Notes: a model not told the origin generated them from the sequence alone. Shown: positions 10,888-19,660, numbered from the stretch's first letter. The stretch is 64,000 nt of DNA from Ruegeria intermedia (GCF_900129345.1 NZ_FQVK01000006.1:1-64000); one strand, 5' to 3'. A program made the numbers and translations.

Positions 10888-11346
10888 TTAGCTCCGGGTG
10901 TTTTTCTTGTTCATGGATTTGACATCCAGAACTTCGGGGGCCTGGGCTTCGTGCGGGTGCTCGGCACCGGCGTAGATGCGCAGGTTGGTCATCTGCTTGC
11001 GCGACAGACGGTTGCCCGGCAGCATGCGCTTGACGGCCTGATAGACCACGCGCTCGGGGTGCGCGCCTTCCAGGATCTGCTGCTTGGTGCGCGACTTAAT
11101 GCCACCCGGATGGCCGGTGTGCCAATAGAACTTTTCGTCACGCTTCTTGCCGGTCATCTGCACCTTGTCGGCGTTGATGACGATGACGTTGTCGCCCATG
11201 TCCATGTTCGGAGTGAACGACGGCTTGTGCTTGCCACGCAGACGCATGGCGACGATCGAGGCAAGACGGCCCAAAACAACGCCCTCGGCGTCGATCAGGA
11301 TCCACTTCTTGTCGATGTCTGCAGGAGTTGCAGAGAAGGTTTTCAT
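10888..11346 (-). CDS. rplM: 50S ribosomal protein L13
   Basis: 152 residues, including [35 protein letters not shown] and [14 protein letters not shown], all diagnostic of L13. It is an early-assembly protein of the large subunit. It is transcribed with rpsI from the promoter at 11413-11441, giving a leader of about 60 bases. Confidence 0.97.
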   Translation of the reverse strand: MKTFSATPADIDKKWILIDAEGVVLGRLASIVAMRLRGKHKPSFTPNMDMGDNVIVINADKVQMTGKKRDEKFYWHTGHPGGIKSRTKQQILEGAHPERVVYQAVKRMLPGNRLSRKQMTNLRIYAGAEHPHEAQAPEVLDVKSMNKKNTRS

Positions 11347-11412
11347 GTCAGGACAATCCTGTTTGATGTGAAAGTCCGCCCCTGCCGAGGCGGCCCGAAT
11401 TCGATGGATGGG

Positions 11413-11441
11413 TATCTAGACGCAAGGAAACTTCAGGTCAA
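11413..11441 (-). promoter_or_regulatory. Sigma-70 promoter of rplM-rpsI
   Basis: On the minus strand TTGACC (11436-11441) and TAGATA (11413-11418) are separated by exactly 17 bases. Transcription would begin near 11406. Confidence 0.75.
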
Positions 11442-11509
11442 GCGACGCCACACAGTTTTTCATGTTTGTTTTCATACCGTTACGAAATAGGTAGCATTTT
11501 ACCCCATTT

Positions 11510-12913
11510 TCAGACGCTGATCTGCTCGGGCGGATTGTCCAGCAGTGTGCGCAGGCGCAACATGGCTTCTTCGAATTTCCGCAGAGAGACGTGTCCGTTC
11601 ATCGCGATGCGTACCGCGTTGGGGGCGCGCCCGTCCCGCAGGGCGAATTCGTCGGCGGATCGAATCTGAATTCCCTCGCGTTCGGCCGCGCGACTGAAAG
11701 CAGCGGCGCGCCAGCCTGAGGGAAGGTACAGCCAGACAAAGGGAATTTCCGGATCCCAGTTCAAATCGAACCCGCCCAAGGCATTCACTGCGACGCGCAC
11801 ATACTCTCCCATCTTCTCCCGCACATCCCGCGCCAGCCGACGGGCCGCGGGATCGGTCAGCAGCAGACGGGTCAGTTCGGCCAAAGGCTGGGCAAGGCCG
11901 AAATAGCCGTATTCCGCCGACCGGCGCAGATCACTGCTGCGGTCCCGCGGAGCGATGGCGAAACCCACACGCAGGGCCGGCGTCAGGGTCTTGGAAATGG
12001 ACGAGACATGCCAGCCCCGCTCGGGAGCCAGCGCCCGATAGCTGGGCGCGCGCGCCTCGCCCATGCGATAGCAATCGTCCTCGATGATCTGCAGGTCGTG
12101 CCGTCGGGCGATCTCGACCACTTCCTGACGCCGCTCCAGCGGCGTGTGCCCGCCGGTCGGGTTCTGCACCTCGGGCGAGACGCAGATCGCCTGCGCCGGA
12201 GTCTGGCGCAGGACATGATCCAGCGCATCGGGGTCGATGCCCCATTCATCCATCTTCACCCCGATGACTTCCGCCCGCATCAGCTCGCCGGCGCGGCGGA
12301 ACCCGGCATAGGACAGGTCCTCGACCAGAACCACGGGTTTCGGCCCGCGCAATACGGTCTGAAACACAACGCACAACCCGCTTTGGCCGCCATGGGTCAA
12401 CACGACGTCGTCGGCGTTCAAAGCACCAAGCGGCAGATCGGAAAGCCAGTCGACCACCGCCTGCCGCACGCCCTGGTAGGCGTCGCGGGTGGGATAGTTC
12501 ATGAACAGGGCCGGATCGCTCTGCGCCACCCGGGCCAGACAGGACCGGATCAGCGCCACCTGCCCCACATCCGGCAGACGGGGGCTGAACAGGCTGACAT
12601 TGGCGTCGTATTTGTCATCGCGCAAATGCAACTGCCGCGACCATACGTCATCCAGCAGAGGTGTCCTGGGCGGCGCCACGAATGTACCACGTCCAACCTC
12701 GGCGCTCAGCAACCCTTCCTCGGTCAGGATCGAATAGGCCCGCGCCACCGTACCAGGGGTGATCTTCAGCCGATAGGCCAGTTCGCGCACCGGAGGCAGT
12801 TTCGCTCCGACCTTTAGCGTGTTGTTTTCTATGGCTCTTCGGATCGTGTCCGCCACAAGCGTATATTTGGGCCCCTTAGACTTCGGCAACGCCTGCGGCC
12901 AAATTGTATCCAT
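11510..12913 (-). CDS. MocR-type GntR regulator with aminotransferase-like domain
   Basis: 467 residues from ATG 12913, taken instead of an upstream in-frame start because AATTGTA repeats and a GGAAG ribosome site fit it. Residues 1-80 form a GntR winged helix (LAYRLKITPGTVARAYSILT, then GRGTFVAPP). The rest is a fold-type I aminotransferase domain, with the PLP lysine in SSISKTLTPALRVGF. MocR proteins usually sense a PLP adduct and control a neighbouring gene. This one is divergent from a DUF1127 gene across about 100 bases carrying repeated sites, so autoregulation and control of that gene are likely. The effector amine or amino acid is unknown. Confidence 0.9.
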   Translation of the reverse strand: MDTIWPQALPKSKGPKYTLVADTIRRAIENNTLKVGAKLPPVRELAYRLKITPGTVARAYSILTEEGLLSAEVGRGTFVAPPRTPLLDDVWSRQLHLRDDKYDANVSLFSPRLPDVGQVALIRSCLARVAQSDPALFMNYPTRDAYQGVRQAVVDWLSDLPLGALNADDVVLTHGGQSGLCVVFQTVLRGPKPVVLVEDLSYAGFRRAGELMRAEVIGVKMDEWGIDPDALDHVLRQTPAQAICVSPEVQNPTGGHTPLERRQEVVEIARRHDLQIIEDDCYRMGEARAPSYRALAPERGWHVSSISKTLTPALRVGFAIAPRDRSSDLRRSAEYGYFGLAQPLAELTRLLLTDPAARRLARDVREKMGEYVRVAVNALGGFDLNWDPEIPFVWLYLPSGWRAAAFSRAAEREGIQIRSADEFALRDGRAPNAVRIAMNGHVSLRKFEEAMLRLRTLLDNPPEQISV

Positions 12914-12996
12914 TACAATTCTTCCTTTGCCTTCATCGCAATCCCAAGTGTACCACGTCAATGTACCGAGCATTAAAGTTTTGTGTCAATACAATT
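12902..12996. promoter_or_regulatory. Repeated sites in the MocR/DUF1127 divergent region
   Basis: AATTGTA (12902-12908) and TACAATT (12914-12920) form a perfect inverted repeat across the MocR start codon. TACAATT recurs at 12990-12996. Two direct TGTACC repeats lie at 12949-12954 and 12962-12967, 13 bases apart. MocR regulators commonly bind such direct and inverted repeats in divergent promoters; the assignment is inferred. Confidence 0.5.
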
Positions 12997-13012
12997 TTGA
13001 AAGGATACCCAG

Positions 13013-13240
13013 ATGACACGCGCAATGCACACCTCCGCCCTTCTGCTGCTGAACGACAGCCCGCGGCTGCCGTTGGTCGCCGCATTGGCCGTACGGTTTG
13101 CGGCGACTGTCACCACATGGGAACGCCGGCGCCGCAGCCGCATCAATCTGGGCAAGCTGGATGATCGCCTGCTGCGCGATGTCGGGCTGACCCGCCGCGA
13201 GGCGGACCGCGAAAGCCGGCGCCATTTCTGGATCGGATGA
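13013..13240 (+). CDS. DUF1127 (YjiS-like) small protein
   Basis: 75 residues, ATG 13013 with AAAGGA at 13000-13005. The C-terminal half carries the arginine-rich DUF1127 signature, RINLGKLDDRLLRDVGLTRR followed by an acidic/basic helix and RHFWIG. The N-terminal half is hydrophobic but weakly so. DUF1127 proteins in alphaproteobacteria have been linked to RNA metabolism and phosphate or carbon metabolism, but no molecular role can be read here. It is divergent from the MocR gene and closed by a strong terminator, so it forms its own transcription unit. Confidence 0.85.
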   Translation: MTRAMHTSALLLLNDSPRLPLVAALAVRFAATVTTWERRRRSRINLGKLDDRLLRDVGLTRREADRESRRHFWIG

Positions 13241-13275
13241 CGCATCCCCAGTCCCGTTCGCGGGACCTCTTCCTG

Positions 13276-13302
13276 GGCCGGGGTCAGTCCCCGGCCTTTT
13301 TT
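13276..13302 (+). terminator. Rho-independent terminator of the DUF1127 gene
   Basis: GGCCGGGG (13276-13283) pairs with CCCCGGCC (13289-13296) around TCAGT, followed by six T. A second hairpin with a TTCG loop, GTCCCG/CGGGAC, precedes it at 13251-13266. Confidence 0.9.
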
Positions 13303-13745
13303 CATCCAAACGCCGCCGCAGCCGAGCCTTCGGGGGGCAGCGAGTAGGTCATGCTGGCCCGGGCGCAGGGGGCCTCGGCCCCGTCCGAATACATCAGCAC
13401 GTCCCCCACGGCCAGCGACCGCCCCAGCTTGAGCAACCGGCAATGCGCGATCAGATCGGTGCCACCTTCGGGCTTGCGCAGGAAATCCATCGAACTGTTG
13501 GTGGTCACCGCCAGCGATTGCCGGCCCTTTCGCGCCAGCACCATCGAATAGACGCACACATCGGCCAGGGCGAACATCGAAGGCCCTGAGACCGTGCCGC
13601 CCGGGCGCAGGTGCCGGTCCTCGACGACCAGGCGCATGGTGATCGTGTCCTCGGTCAGGTCTTCGACCACGAAATCCTGATGCACCTGCGGAAAGACCTG
13701 CGCCAGATACTGCGACAGTTCTTCCTTGTTCAAGGCCAATGACAT
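13302..13745 (-). CDS. PaaI-like hotdog-fold acyl-CoA thioesterase
   Basis: 147 residues with the 4HBT/PaaI layout: the RPGGTVSGPSMFALADVCVY segment holds the catalytic helix with its acidic residue, and TTNSSMDFLRKPEGG follows as the second strand-turn. These soluble enzymes hydrolyse acyl- or aryl-CoA thioesters. It is divergent from an enoyl-CoA hydratase 58 bases away, suggesting a shared link to acyl-CoA breakdown. The substrate is not known. Confidence 0.85.
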   Translation of the reverse strand: MSLALNKEELSQYLAQVFPQVHQDFVVEDLTEDTITMRLVVEDRHLRPGGTVSGPSMFALADVCVYSMVLARKGRQSLAVTTNSSMDFLRKPEGGTDLIAHCRLLKLGRSLAVGDVLMYSDGAEAPCARASMTYSLPPEGSAAAAFG

Positions 13746-13803
13746 GCTTCCCCTCCTCGATTTGCCGACCTAGAGTTGGCCCGACAGCCAGCGGGAGGGC
13801 AAG

Positions 13804-14589
13804 ATGGCAATTTTGGAACGTAACGACACCGGGGCGATCGCTCATCTGACACTGAACGCGCCCGAGCGGCTGAACGCCCTGAGCGACGAGATGCTGGCCG
13901 CGCTGCAGACCGAACTGGACGCCCTGCGCGATGACCGGTCCATCCGCGCGGTGATCCTGTCGGGCGCGGGCAAGGCGTTCTGCGCCGGCCACGACCTGAA
14001 ACAGATGACGGCGGGCCGTCAGGCCGAGGACGGCGGCAAAGCCTATTTCACCGACCTGTTCAACCGTTGCGCGCGGATGATGATGTCGATCCAGTCGCTG
14101 CCCCAGCCGGTGATCGCGCAGGTCCACGGGATCGCCACCGCAGCAGGATGCCAGCTGGTGGCAACCTGCGATCTGGCCATCGCGGCGGACAGCACCCGGT
14201 TCGGCGTGAACGGCGTGAATATCGGCCTGTTCTGCTCGACGCCGATGGTCGCGCTCAGCCGCAACATCCCGCGCAAGCAGGCCTTTGAAATGCTCACCAC
14301 CGGCGACTTCATCCCGGCCCACCGCGCCGCCGAGCTGGGCCTGATCAATCGCGCCGTCCCCGAAACCGATCTGCGACAGGAAACATGGGCGCTGGCGGAA
14401 AAGCTGGCCTCGAAACTGGGGGCTGCCGTCAAGATCGGCAAACAGGCGTTCTATGAGCAGATCCAGATGCCGCTGGAACAGGCCTATGCCTATACCGGAG
14501 AGGTAATGGCACAGAATATGATGCACCGCGACACCGAGGAAGGAATTTCCGCCTTCATCGAAAAACGTCCGCCCAATTGGACGCAATGA
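13804..14589 (+). CDS. Enoyl-CoA hydratase/isomerase (crotonase) family protein
   Basis: 261 residues, ATG 13804 behind GGGAGGG. The crotonase fold is shown by LNAPERLNALSDEM, the oxyanion-hole loop FCAGHDLKQM and IATAAGCQLVATCDLAIAAD. The residue following this loop region that is glutamate in classical hydratases is not present in the usual place (FGVNGVNIGLFCSTPMV), as in the ECHDC3-like subgroup, so the exact reaction is uncertain. The protein likely acts on short- or branched-chain enoyl-CoAs. Confidence 0.85.
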   Translation: MAILERNDTGAIAHLTLNAPERLNALSDEMLAALQTELDALRDDRSIRAVILSGAGKAFCAGHDLKQMTAGRQAEDGGKAYFTDLFNRCARMMMSIQSLPQPVIAQVHGIATAAGCQLVATCDLAIAADSTRFGVNGVNIGLFCSTPMVALSRNIPRKQAFEMLTTGDFIPAHRAAELGLINRAVPETDLRQETWALAEKLASKLGAAVKIGKQAFYEQIQMPLEQAYAYTGEVMAQNMMHRDTEEGISAFIEKRPPNWTQ

Positions 14590-14666
14590 CGCAAAGGTGA
14601 TCAGCAAAATTCTCGACTGTTCGCATTTTTGCACTTCCCAAAAGGGCAACTCTGTGGCTAAGCTGA

Positions 14667-14694
14667 GTCAGAGCCGAGGCTCTGACATTCTTTT
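14667..14694 (+). terminator. Putative terminator after the enoyl-CoA hydratase
   Basis: GTCAGAGCC (14667-14675) and GGCTCTGAC (14678-14686) give an 8-bp stem with a CGAG loop, followed by ATTCTTTT. It overlaps the left edge of the structured element below, so its role is not certain. Confidence 0.5.
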
Positions 14695-14769
14695 GGGTCG
14701 CCGTGGGCGGAAGGTCCCTCCAGCCGGTCTCTCTCACTGGCGCTAAGATTCCCGCAGCGGCGACCCCAA
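14693..14769. ncRNA. Candidate structured RNA element upstream of trmFO
   Basis: TTGGGTCGCCG (14693-14703) and CGGCGACCCCAA (14758-14769) form an 11-bp stem with one bulged C, enclosing 54 bases that can pair further (CCAG at 14720-14723 with CTGG at 14737-14740). No reading frame fits. It does not match tmRNA, SRP, RNase P or a riboswitch class I know. Either strand could be the transcribed one. Confidence 0.35.
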
Positions 14770-14862
14770 GATTTACCCTTACCTTCAATAGCTTGACGCC
14801 GCTGTGCGTGTGTCTGCGGCTGACCGTTGCGCAACCGGCCTGCGTGGCTTATGTGAACGCGC

Positions 14863-16230
14863 ATGACACAGAAATTGCATATCGTGGGCGGCGGCATGGC
14901 CGGATCCGAGGCCGCGTGGCAGGCCGCCGAGATGGGCGTGGACGTCGTGATCCACGAAATGCGCCCGCAAACCGGCACCTTTGCGCATCAGACCGGCAAC
15001 CTGGCCGAGATGGTGTGTTCGAACTCGTTCCGGTCGGACGATGACGAGCAGAACGCCGTCGGCCTGCTGCATTGGGAGATGCGCGCGGCCAACGGGCTGA
15101 TCATGGCCAGCGCCGATGCCCACCGCCTGCCCGCCGGCGGCGCCCTGGCCGTCGACCGCGAGCCCTTTGCCGAAACCGTCACCGCGCGCCTGAAAGCGCA
15201 CCCCAGGGTCAGCGTCAGCCATGAAGAGGTGACCGAACTGCCGGACCAGGGCCACTGGATCTTTGCCACCGGCCCTCTGACCTCGCCCGCCCTGGGTCAG
15301 GCAATCCAGCGCGAGACCGGCGCCGAGGCGCTGGCCTTTTTCGACGCGATCGCCCCGATCGTCTATGCCGACACGATCGACATGAGCAAGGCGTGGATGC
15401 AGTCGCGCTATGACAAGGGCGAGACCGAGGAAGAACGCACCGCCTATCTGAACTGCCCGATGGACCGCGACCAGTACGAGGCCTTCATCGACGCGCTGCT
15501 GGCCGCCGACAAGACCGAGTTCCACGAAGGTGAAACCGCCGGCTATTTCGACGGCTGCCTGCCGATCGAGGTGATGGCCGAACGGGGCCGCGAGACCCTG
15601 CGCCACGGGCCGATGAAACCGGTTGGCCTGACCAATCCGCACCAGCCGGACGTCAAACCCTATGCGGTGGTTCAACTGCGCCGCGACAACGCCCTGGGCA
15701 CGCTGTTCAACATCGTCGGCTTCCAGACCAAGATGAAATACGGCGCGCAGACCGAGGTGTTCCGGATGATTCCGGGGCTCGAGAATGCCAGCTTTGCTCG
15801 GCTGGGCGGCATCCACCGCAACACCTTCATCAACTCGCCCACCTTGCTGGACGCGCAGATGCGGCTGAAATCCAGGCCCAACATCCGGTTCGCCGGACAG
15901 ATCACAGGGGTCGAGGGCTATGTCGAAAGCGCCGCGATGGGGTTGCTGGCCGGACGTCTGGCGGCGGCCGAGATTCTGGGCCACCCCCTGCCCCCGGTCC
16001 CGCAGGACAGCGCCATGGGCGCGCTGATCCATCACATCACCGGCGGGGCCGAGGCCAAGACCTTTCAGCCGATGAACGTCAATTTCGGCCTGTTCCGGCC
16101 GGTCGACGGGTTGAAAGGCGGACGGCGCGGCCGCAAGGACCGCTACAAGGCCTATACCGACCGCGCCAAGGCCGCATGGCAGGCGTGGCTGGCCCAGGCC
16201 GACTGGACGCAGGACGCCGCGCCCGCCTAG
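14863..16230 (+). CDS. trmFO: Methylenetetrahydrofolate-tRNA (uracil-54-C5-)-methyltransferase TrmFO
   Basis: 455 residues. It starts [20 protein letters not shown], the FAD-binding Rossmann motif of the GidA-like TrmFO family, and contains [10 protein letters not shown] and the C-terminal [11 protein letters not shown], both TrmFO-specific. The flavoenzyme makes ribothymidine at position 54 of tRNA, taking the methyl carbon from methylenetetrahydrofolate. The start is supported by the conserved N-terminus although the ribosome site is weak. It is followed after nine bases by a methyltransferase gene and gluQ, giving a small group in which trmFO and gluQ both modify tRNA. Confidence 0.96.
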   Translation: MTQKLHIVGGGMAGSEAAWQAAEMGVDVVIHEMRPQTGTFAHQTGNLAEMVCSNSFRSDDDEQNAVGLLHWEMRAANGLIMASADAHRLPAGGALAVDREPFAETVTARLKAHPRVSVSHEEVTELPDQGHWIFATGPLTSPALGQAIQRETGAEALAFFDAIAPIVYADTIDMSKAWMQSRYDKGETEEERTAYLNCPMDRDQYEAFIDALLAADKTEFHEGETAGYFDGCLPIEVMAERGRETLRHGPMKPVGLTNPHQPDVKPYAVVQLRRDNALGTLFNIVGFQTKMKYGAQTEVFRMIPGLENASFARLGGIHRNTFINSPTLLDAQMRLKSRPNIRFAGQITGVEGYVESAAMGLLAGRLAAAEILGHPLPPVPQDSAMGALIHHITGGAEAKTFQPMNVNFGLFRPVDGLKGGRRGRKDRYKAYTDRAKAAWQAWLAQADWTQDAAPA

Positions 16231-16239
16231 ACTGAGCGC

Positions 16240-16854
16240 ATGAGCAAGAAATATCTCGACAAGACCTATGGCCTTAACTCGCCCCAGGAAACGCAGGCGC
16301 ATTATCAGAAATGGGCCGCGTCCTACGAGGATGAAGTGGCCGAACACGGCTATGCCACGCCGGGCCGCGTGGCCGAGGCGCTGTGGGACAGGTTCCCACA
16401 CCCGCAGGAACCCATTCTGGATTACGGCTGCGGCACGGGTCTGTCGGGCGTGGCGCTGCACAAGGCCGGATTTCGCGTGATCGACGGTATGGACCCGACC
16501 CCGCGCATGTTGGAGGGTGCCGAGGCCAAAGGCGTGTATCGCAGCCTGACCCCCTTCGAGATCACCGACCCCAGCCCTGTGCACCCCGGCGCCTACCGCG
16601 CCATCACCGCAATCGGTGTGATCGGTGCCGGCGCCGAGCCGCCCGATACCTTCGACATGTTGATGAAGGCTTTGCCCAAAGGGGGACTGCTGGCCTTTTC
16701 GTTCAATGACCACACCCTGCAGGATCCCGCCTATACCGCGCGCCTGAGCGAATGGCTGGACATCGGCGCCGCGCGGCTGCTGTTTCGCGAACACGGGCCT
16801 CATCTGCCGGGACTAGACCTGAAGTCCGACGTTTATATCGTTGAAATACTGTGA
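16240..16854 (+). CDS. Class I SAM-dependent methyltransferase
   Basis: 204 residues. The SAM-binding motif I is LDYGCGTGLSGVALHKAGF, followed by an acidic residue at the end of strand 2 (VIDGMDPTPRML). The domain matches the Methyltransf_11/25 group. The stop codon overlaps the GTG start of gluQ (GTGA at 16851-16854), so the two are coupled. The substrate is unknown; a role in tRNA or metabolite methylation is possible from context only. Confidence 0.85.
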   Translation: MSKKYLDKTYGLNSPQETQAHYQKWAASYEDEVAEHGYATPGRVAEALWDRFPHPQEPILDYGCGTGLSGVALHKAGFRVIDGMDPTPRMLEGAEAKGVYRSLTPFEITDPSPVHPGAYRAITAIGVIGAGAEPPDTFDMLMKALPKGGLLAFSFNDHTLQDPAYTARLSEWLDIGAARLLFREHGPHLPGLDLKSDVYIVEIL

Positions 16855-17756
16855 CATTCATCACCCGTTTCGCCCCATCTCCAACCGGCCCGCTGCATCT
16901 GGGGCACGCCTATTCCGCGCTGCTGGCGCATGACATGGCCCGCGCCCGGGCCGGGACATTCCTGCTGAGGGTCGAGGACATCGACCAGAGCCGCGCCCGT
17001 CCGCATTGGGAGGCGCAACTGAAGGACGATCTGACCTGGCTGGGCGTCAGCTGGCCCGAACCGGTCATGCGTCAATCGGACCGTTTGGACGTGTATCAAC
17101 GCGCGTTGGACGCGTTGTGGGCGCGTGGACTGCTGTATCCCTGCACCTGCAACCGCCGTGACATCGCCGCAGCCGCCAGCGCGCCGCAGGAAGGCCAGCC
17201 GATGCTGGGCCCGGACGGGATCGTCTATCCCGGAACATGCCGCGCAGGCTGGACCCCCAAGTCCGCGCGCCAGCCGCGACCCACCGACCTGCCCTTGCGC
17301 CTGAACATGTCCGAGGCGCTACATCAGATCAATTCCGCCCCTCAACCGTCTGTCAACAAAACCGATTTACCGCTGGCCTTCATCGAGGACGGCCACGGCC
17401 CCGCTGGAGAGACCGGAACGATAACCATCTCGGCCGACCATCTGCGCCGTGGCGTCGGTGACGTGGTTCTGTCCCGGCGCGGAATGGGCACCTCGTATCA
17501 CCTGTCGGTGGTTCTGGACGATGCCGCGCAGCAGATCACCCATGTGGTGCGCGGGCAGGATCTGTTCGAGGCCACCTGCATCCACGTGGTGCTGCAACGT
17601 CTGCTGGAACTGCCGACGCCGATCTATCACCATCACCGCCTGATCCGCGATGACGCGGGCAAGCGGCTGGCCAAACGCGACGACGCCCGCGCAATCGCGA
17701 AATATCGCGAAGAAGGCGCCTCACCGCAGGACATCCGCGAAATGGTCGGGTTGTGA
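16851..17756 (+). CDS. gluQ: Glutamyl-Q tRNA(Asp) synthetase
   Basis: 301 residues, GTG start overlapping the previous stop. It is a truncated glutamyl-tRNA synthetase catalytic core with FAPSPTGPLHLGHAYSA (HIGH motif) and GKRLAKRDD in place of KMSKS. The zinc ligands CTC and the later YPGTC are present, and the anticodon-binding domain of GltX is missing, which is the hallmark of GluQ. It attaches glutamate to queuosine in tRNA(Asp). It faces hisI with only ten bases between the stops. Confidence 0.94.
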   Translation: MTFITRFAPSPTGPLHLGHAYSALLAHDMARARAGTFLLRVEDIDQSRARPHWEAQLKDDLTWLGVSWPEPVMRQSDRLDVYQRALDALWARGLLYPCTCNRRDIAAAASAPQEGQPMLGPDGIVYPGTCRAGWTPKSARQPRPTDLPLRLNMSEALHQINSAPQPSVNKTDLPLAFIEDGHGPAGETGTITISADHLRRGVGDVVLSRRGMGTSYHLSVVLDDAAQQITHVVRGQDLFEATCIHVVLQRLLELPTPIYHHHRLIRDDAGKRLAKRDDARAIAKYREEGASPQDIREMVGL

Positions 17757-17766
17757 GGCGCGGCCG

Positions 17767-18138
17767 TCAGGCCAACGGCGACATCAATTCGACCTCATCG
17801 CCATCGCGGACGGCGGTGTAGAAGCAGCTGCGCCGATTTGTGTGACAGGCCGGGCCGGTCTGATCGACCAGAACCAGCAGGCAGTCGCGGTCGCAATCCA
17901 CCCGCAGATCGACCAGCTTTTGCACATGGCCCGAGCTTTCGCCCTTGATCCAGAACGCCTGGCGCGAGCGCGACCAATAGGTCACGCGCCCGGTGTCCAG
18001 CGTCTTGCGCACGGCCTCGGCATTCATCCACGCCATCATCAGCACCTCTCCGGTGTCGTGCTGCTGGGCGATGGCGGGGATCAGCCCCGCTTCGTTGAAT
18101 TTCAGCGTTGACGGGTCAAACGAGACGGCGCGCGACAT
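17767..18138 (-). CDS. hisI: Phosphoribosyl-AMP cyclohydrolase
   Basis: 123 residues from ATG 18138; AAAAGG lies ten bases upstream, making this start better than the ATG at 18156. The protein shows DCDRDCLLVLVDQTGPACHT and RRSCFY, whose cysteines bind the catalytic zinc, and WSRSRQAFWIKGESSGHVQ. It opens the adenine ring of PR-AMP in the third step of histidine synthesis. As in many alphaproteobacteria it is separate from HisE. Confidence 0.95.
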   Translation of the reverse strand: MSRAVSFDPSTLKFNEAGLIPAIAQQHDTGEVLMMAWMNAEAVRKTLDTGRVTYWSRSRQAFWIKGESSGHVQKLVDLRVDCDRDCLLVLVDQTGPACHTNRRSCFYTAVRDGDEVELMSPLA

Positions 18139-18204
18139 GGCAAAAACCTTTTGCATCCCAGAACATGGCCACTATGTATGGGGAACAGGCTGCGAGGGGA
18201 ACCC

Positions 18205-18657
18205 ATGTCCGGCGAAACCGATCTGATCAAGCTTTATTCCGGCCGGATTCTCGAACTGGCCGCCGACATCCCGCATCTGCAGCGCCTGAAAAGCCCGGAT
18301 GCGACCGTCAAGAAACGCTCACCGCTCTGCGGGTCGACCATTGCGGTGGACGTCAAGGTGAAGGACGGCCGGATTTCCGAGTTCGGTCAGGATGTGAAAG
18401 CCTGTGCGCTTGGGCAGGCCGCGGCCTCGGTGGTCGGAGGCGCCGTGATCGGTGCGACGCGCGATCAGATCGAGCAGGCACGCGACCAGCTTGCGGCCAT
18501 GCTCAAGCAGAACGGCCCCGCCCCCGACGCGCCTTTCGACGGGCTCGAGGTGCTGATGCCCGCGCGCGACTACAAGAACCGCCACGCCTCGATCATGCTG
18601 GCGCTGGACGCCACGGCCGAGGCCATGGCGCAGGCCGAACAGGCCAATTGCGCCTGA
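18205..18657 (+). CDS. IscU/NifU-like iron-sulfur cluster scaffold protein
   Basis: 150 residues from ATG 18205. The IscU-like core has Cys42 in SPLCGSTIAVDV and Cys67 in VKACALGQAAASV, two of the three cluster-ligand cysteines of IscU, and the last cysteine lies in the C-terminal QANCA. The spacing differs from classic IscU, as in the short alphaproteobacterial family annotated as Fe-S assembly scaffold. The true function (scaffold or carrier) is not established. It is divergent from hisI. Confidence 0.8.
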   Translation: MSGETDLIKLYSGRILELAADIPHLQRLKSPDATVKKRSPLCGSTIAVDVKVKDGRISEFGQDVKACALGQAAASVVGGAVIGATRDQIEQARDQLAAMLKQNGPAPDAPFDGLEVLMPARDYKNRHASIMLALDATAEAMAQAEQANCA

Positions 18658-18714
18658 ACATGGAGTTTTCAGCACGTTGCATGTAACCTCCGAGCATATT
18701 TGCCGGAGATTTCA

Positions 18715-19353
18715 ATGAATAGTCTGCTCGAACATTTCGTGACGTTGTGGGTCGTCATCGACCCGATCGGCACCATTCCGGTTTTCATCGCCGTGACCGC
18801 CGGCATCGAGGCTGCCGCCCGCAGACGGACCGCCCTGCAAGCGATACTTGTCAGCGCGGGCGTGCTGCTTTTCTTTCTGGTGTTCGGGCAATTGCTGATC
18901 GAGGCGCTGGATATCGGCCTGCACTCATTCCAGGTGGCCGGCGGGATCATCCTGTTTCTGTTCGCCCTGTCGATGATCTTTGGCGAAAGCAAGCCCGAGC
19001 TTGACCAACGCGTGGCCGAGGAAGACCGGCAGGACCAGATGCACCAGCACAACCCCGCCATCTTCCCGCTGGCAGTTCCGTCTCTGGCCTCGCCCGGAGC
19101 GATGCTTGCCATCGTCATCCTCACCGACAACCACCGCTACAGCCTGGTCGATCAGGGCATCACCGCGCTGGTCATGCTGGCGGTGCTGGCCGCCGCCTTT
19201 GTGCTGATGCTGCTGGCCGAGCCGATCATCCGCCTGATCGGCCATTCGGGCGCGGCCATCATCAGCCGCGTGATGGGCATGATCCTGGCCTCGGTCGCGG
19301 CCAACTCGGTTCTGTCGGCGCTGCTGGAAATCATCAAGACGGGACAATTGTAA
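18715..19353 (+). CDS. MarC family integral membrane protein
   Basis: 212 residues from ATG 18715 (CGGAGA at 18704-18709). It has six hydrophobic segments and the MarC motifs WVVIDPIGTIPVFIAVTAG, LFALSMIFGE, FPLAVPSLASPGAML and GAAIISRVMGMILASVA. MarC proteins are inner-membrane proteins of unknown transport function; the old link to multiple antibiotic resistance has not held up. It is a single gene ending in a bidirectional terminator. Confidence 0.92.
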   Translation: MNSLLEHFVTLWVVIDPIGTIPVFIAVTAGIEAAARRRTALQAILVSAGVLLFFLVFGQLLIEALDIGLHSFQVAGGIILFLFALSMIFGESKPELDQRVAEEDRQDQMHQHNPAIFPLAVPSLASPGAMLAIVILTDNHRYSLVDQGITALVMLAVLAAAFVLMLLAEPIIRLIGHSGAAIISRVMGMILASVAANSVLSALLEIIKTGQL

Positions 19354-19391
19354 AAAAAAACCGCCGCTCCTTCCGGGCGAAAGGGCGGCGG
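19352..19391. terminator. Bidirectional terminator between marC and the SOS-type small gene
   Basis: CCGCCGC (19361-19367) pairs with GCGGCGG (19385-19391), with CCTT/AAGG extending the stem. Nine A at 19352-19360 give T9 on the minus strand, so it is strongest for the small minus-strand gene. A further GGGGCCG/CGGCCCC hairpin lies at 19430-19448. Confidence 0.75.
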
Positions 19392-19537
19392 CAGTCATGC
19401 GTGTCTCGTGTGGGGTCCGGTTTCCGCGCGGGGCCGAGGCACGGCCCCTTCAAGGGGTTTGGGACAGGCAGGTCACCCTTGACTGAGATGGGGATGACAG
19501 CGCGGCGCTATCGGCACGAGATCGCAGGCAGAAAGGG

Positions 19538-19660
19538 TCAGAACCCGACAGGCAGATGCAGCGCCACCATCAGCATCACGATCAAGGACGCCGCGCCGGC
19601 TGCATCCTGCAGCAGCGTGCTCTGCGAACGGCTGATTGCGGTCTTGATCTGGCTCAGCAT
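19538..19660 (-). CDS. 40-residue single-span membrane protein behind a LexA box
   Basis: The frame runs from ATG 19660 to TGA 19538, with a perfect ribosome site GGAGGAG nine to fifteen bases upstream. The peptide has a polar, helical N-terminus (MLSQIKTAISRSQSTLLQDA) followed by one hydrophobic span (GAASLIVMLMVALHLPVGF). A LexA-type operator lies 70-95 bases upstream and a terminator downstream, making a self-contained unit after recG. Small SOS-induced inner-membrane proteins that block division are known in Caulobacter (SidA). Size and control are similar, but I see no clear sequence match, so a division-inhibitor role is inference. Confidence 0.7.
   Translation of the reverse strand: MLSQIKTAISRSQSTLLQDAAGAASLIVMLMVALHLPVGF

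Noticed and set aside
14693..14769. SRP RNA, 6S RNA or glycine riboswitch as identity of the trmFO-upstream element
   Set aside because: The SRP GGAAGGAAGCAGCC loop is absent, the length is short for 6S, and the paired glycine-aptamer core is not seen.
14785..16803. 672-codon minus-strand frame opposite trmFO
   Set aside because: Antisense shadow; the plus strand is unmistakably trmFO and a methyltransferase.
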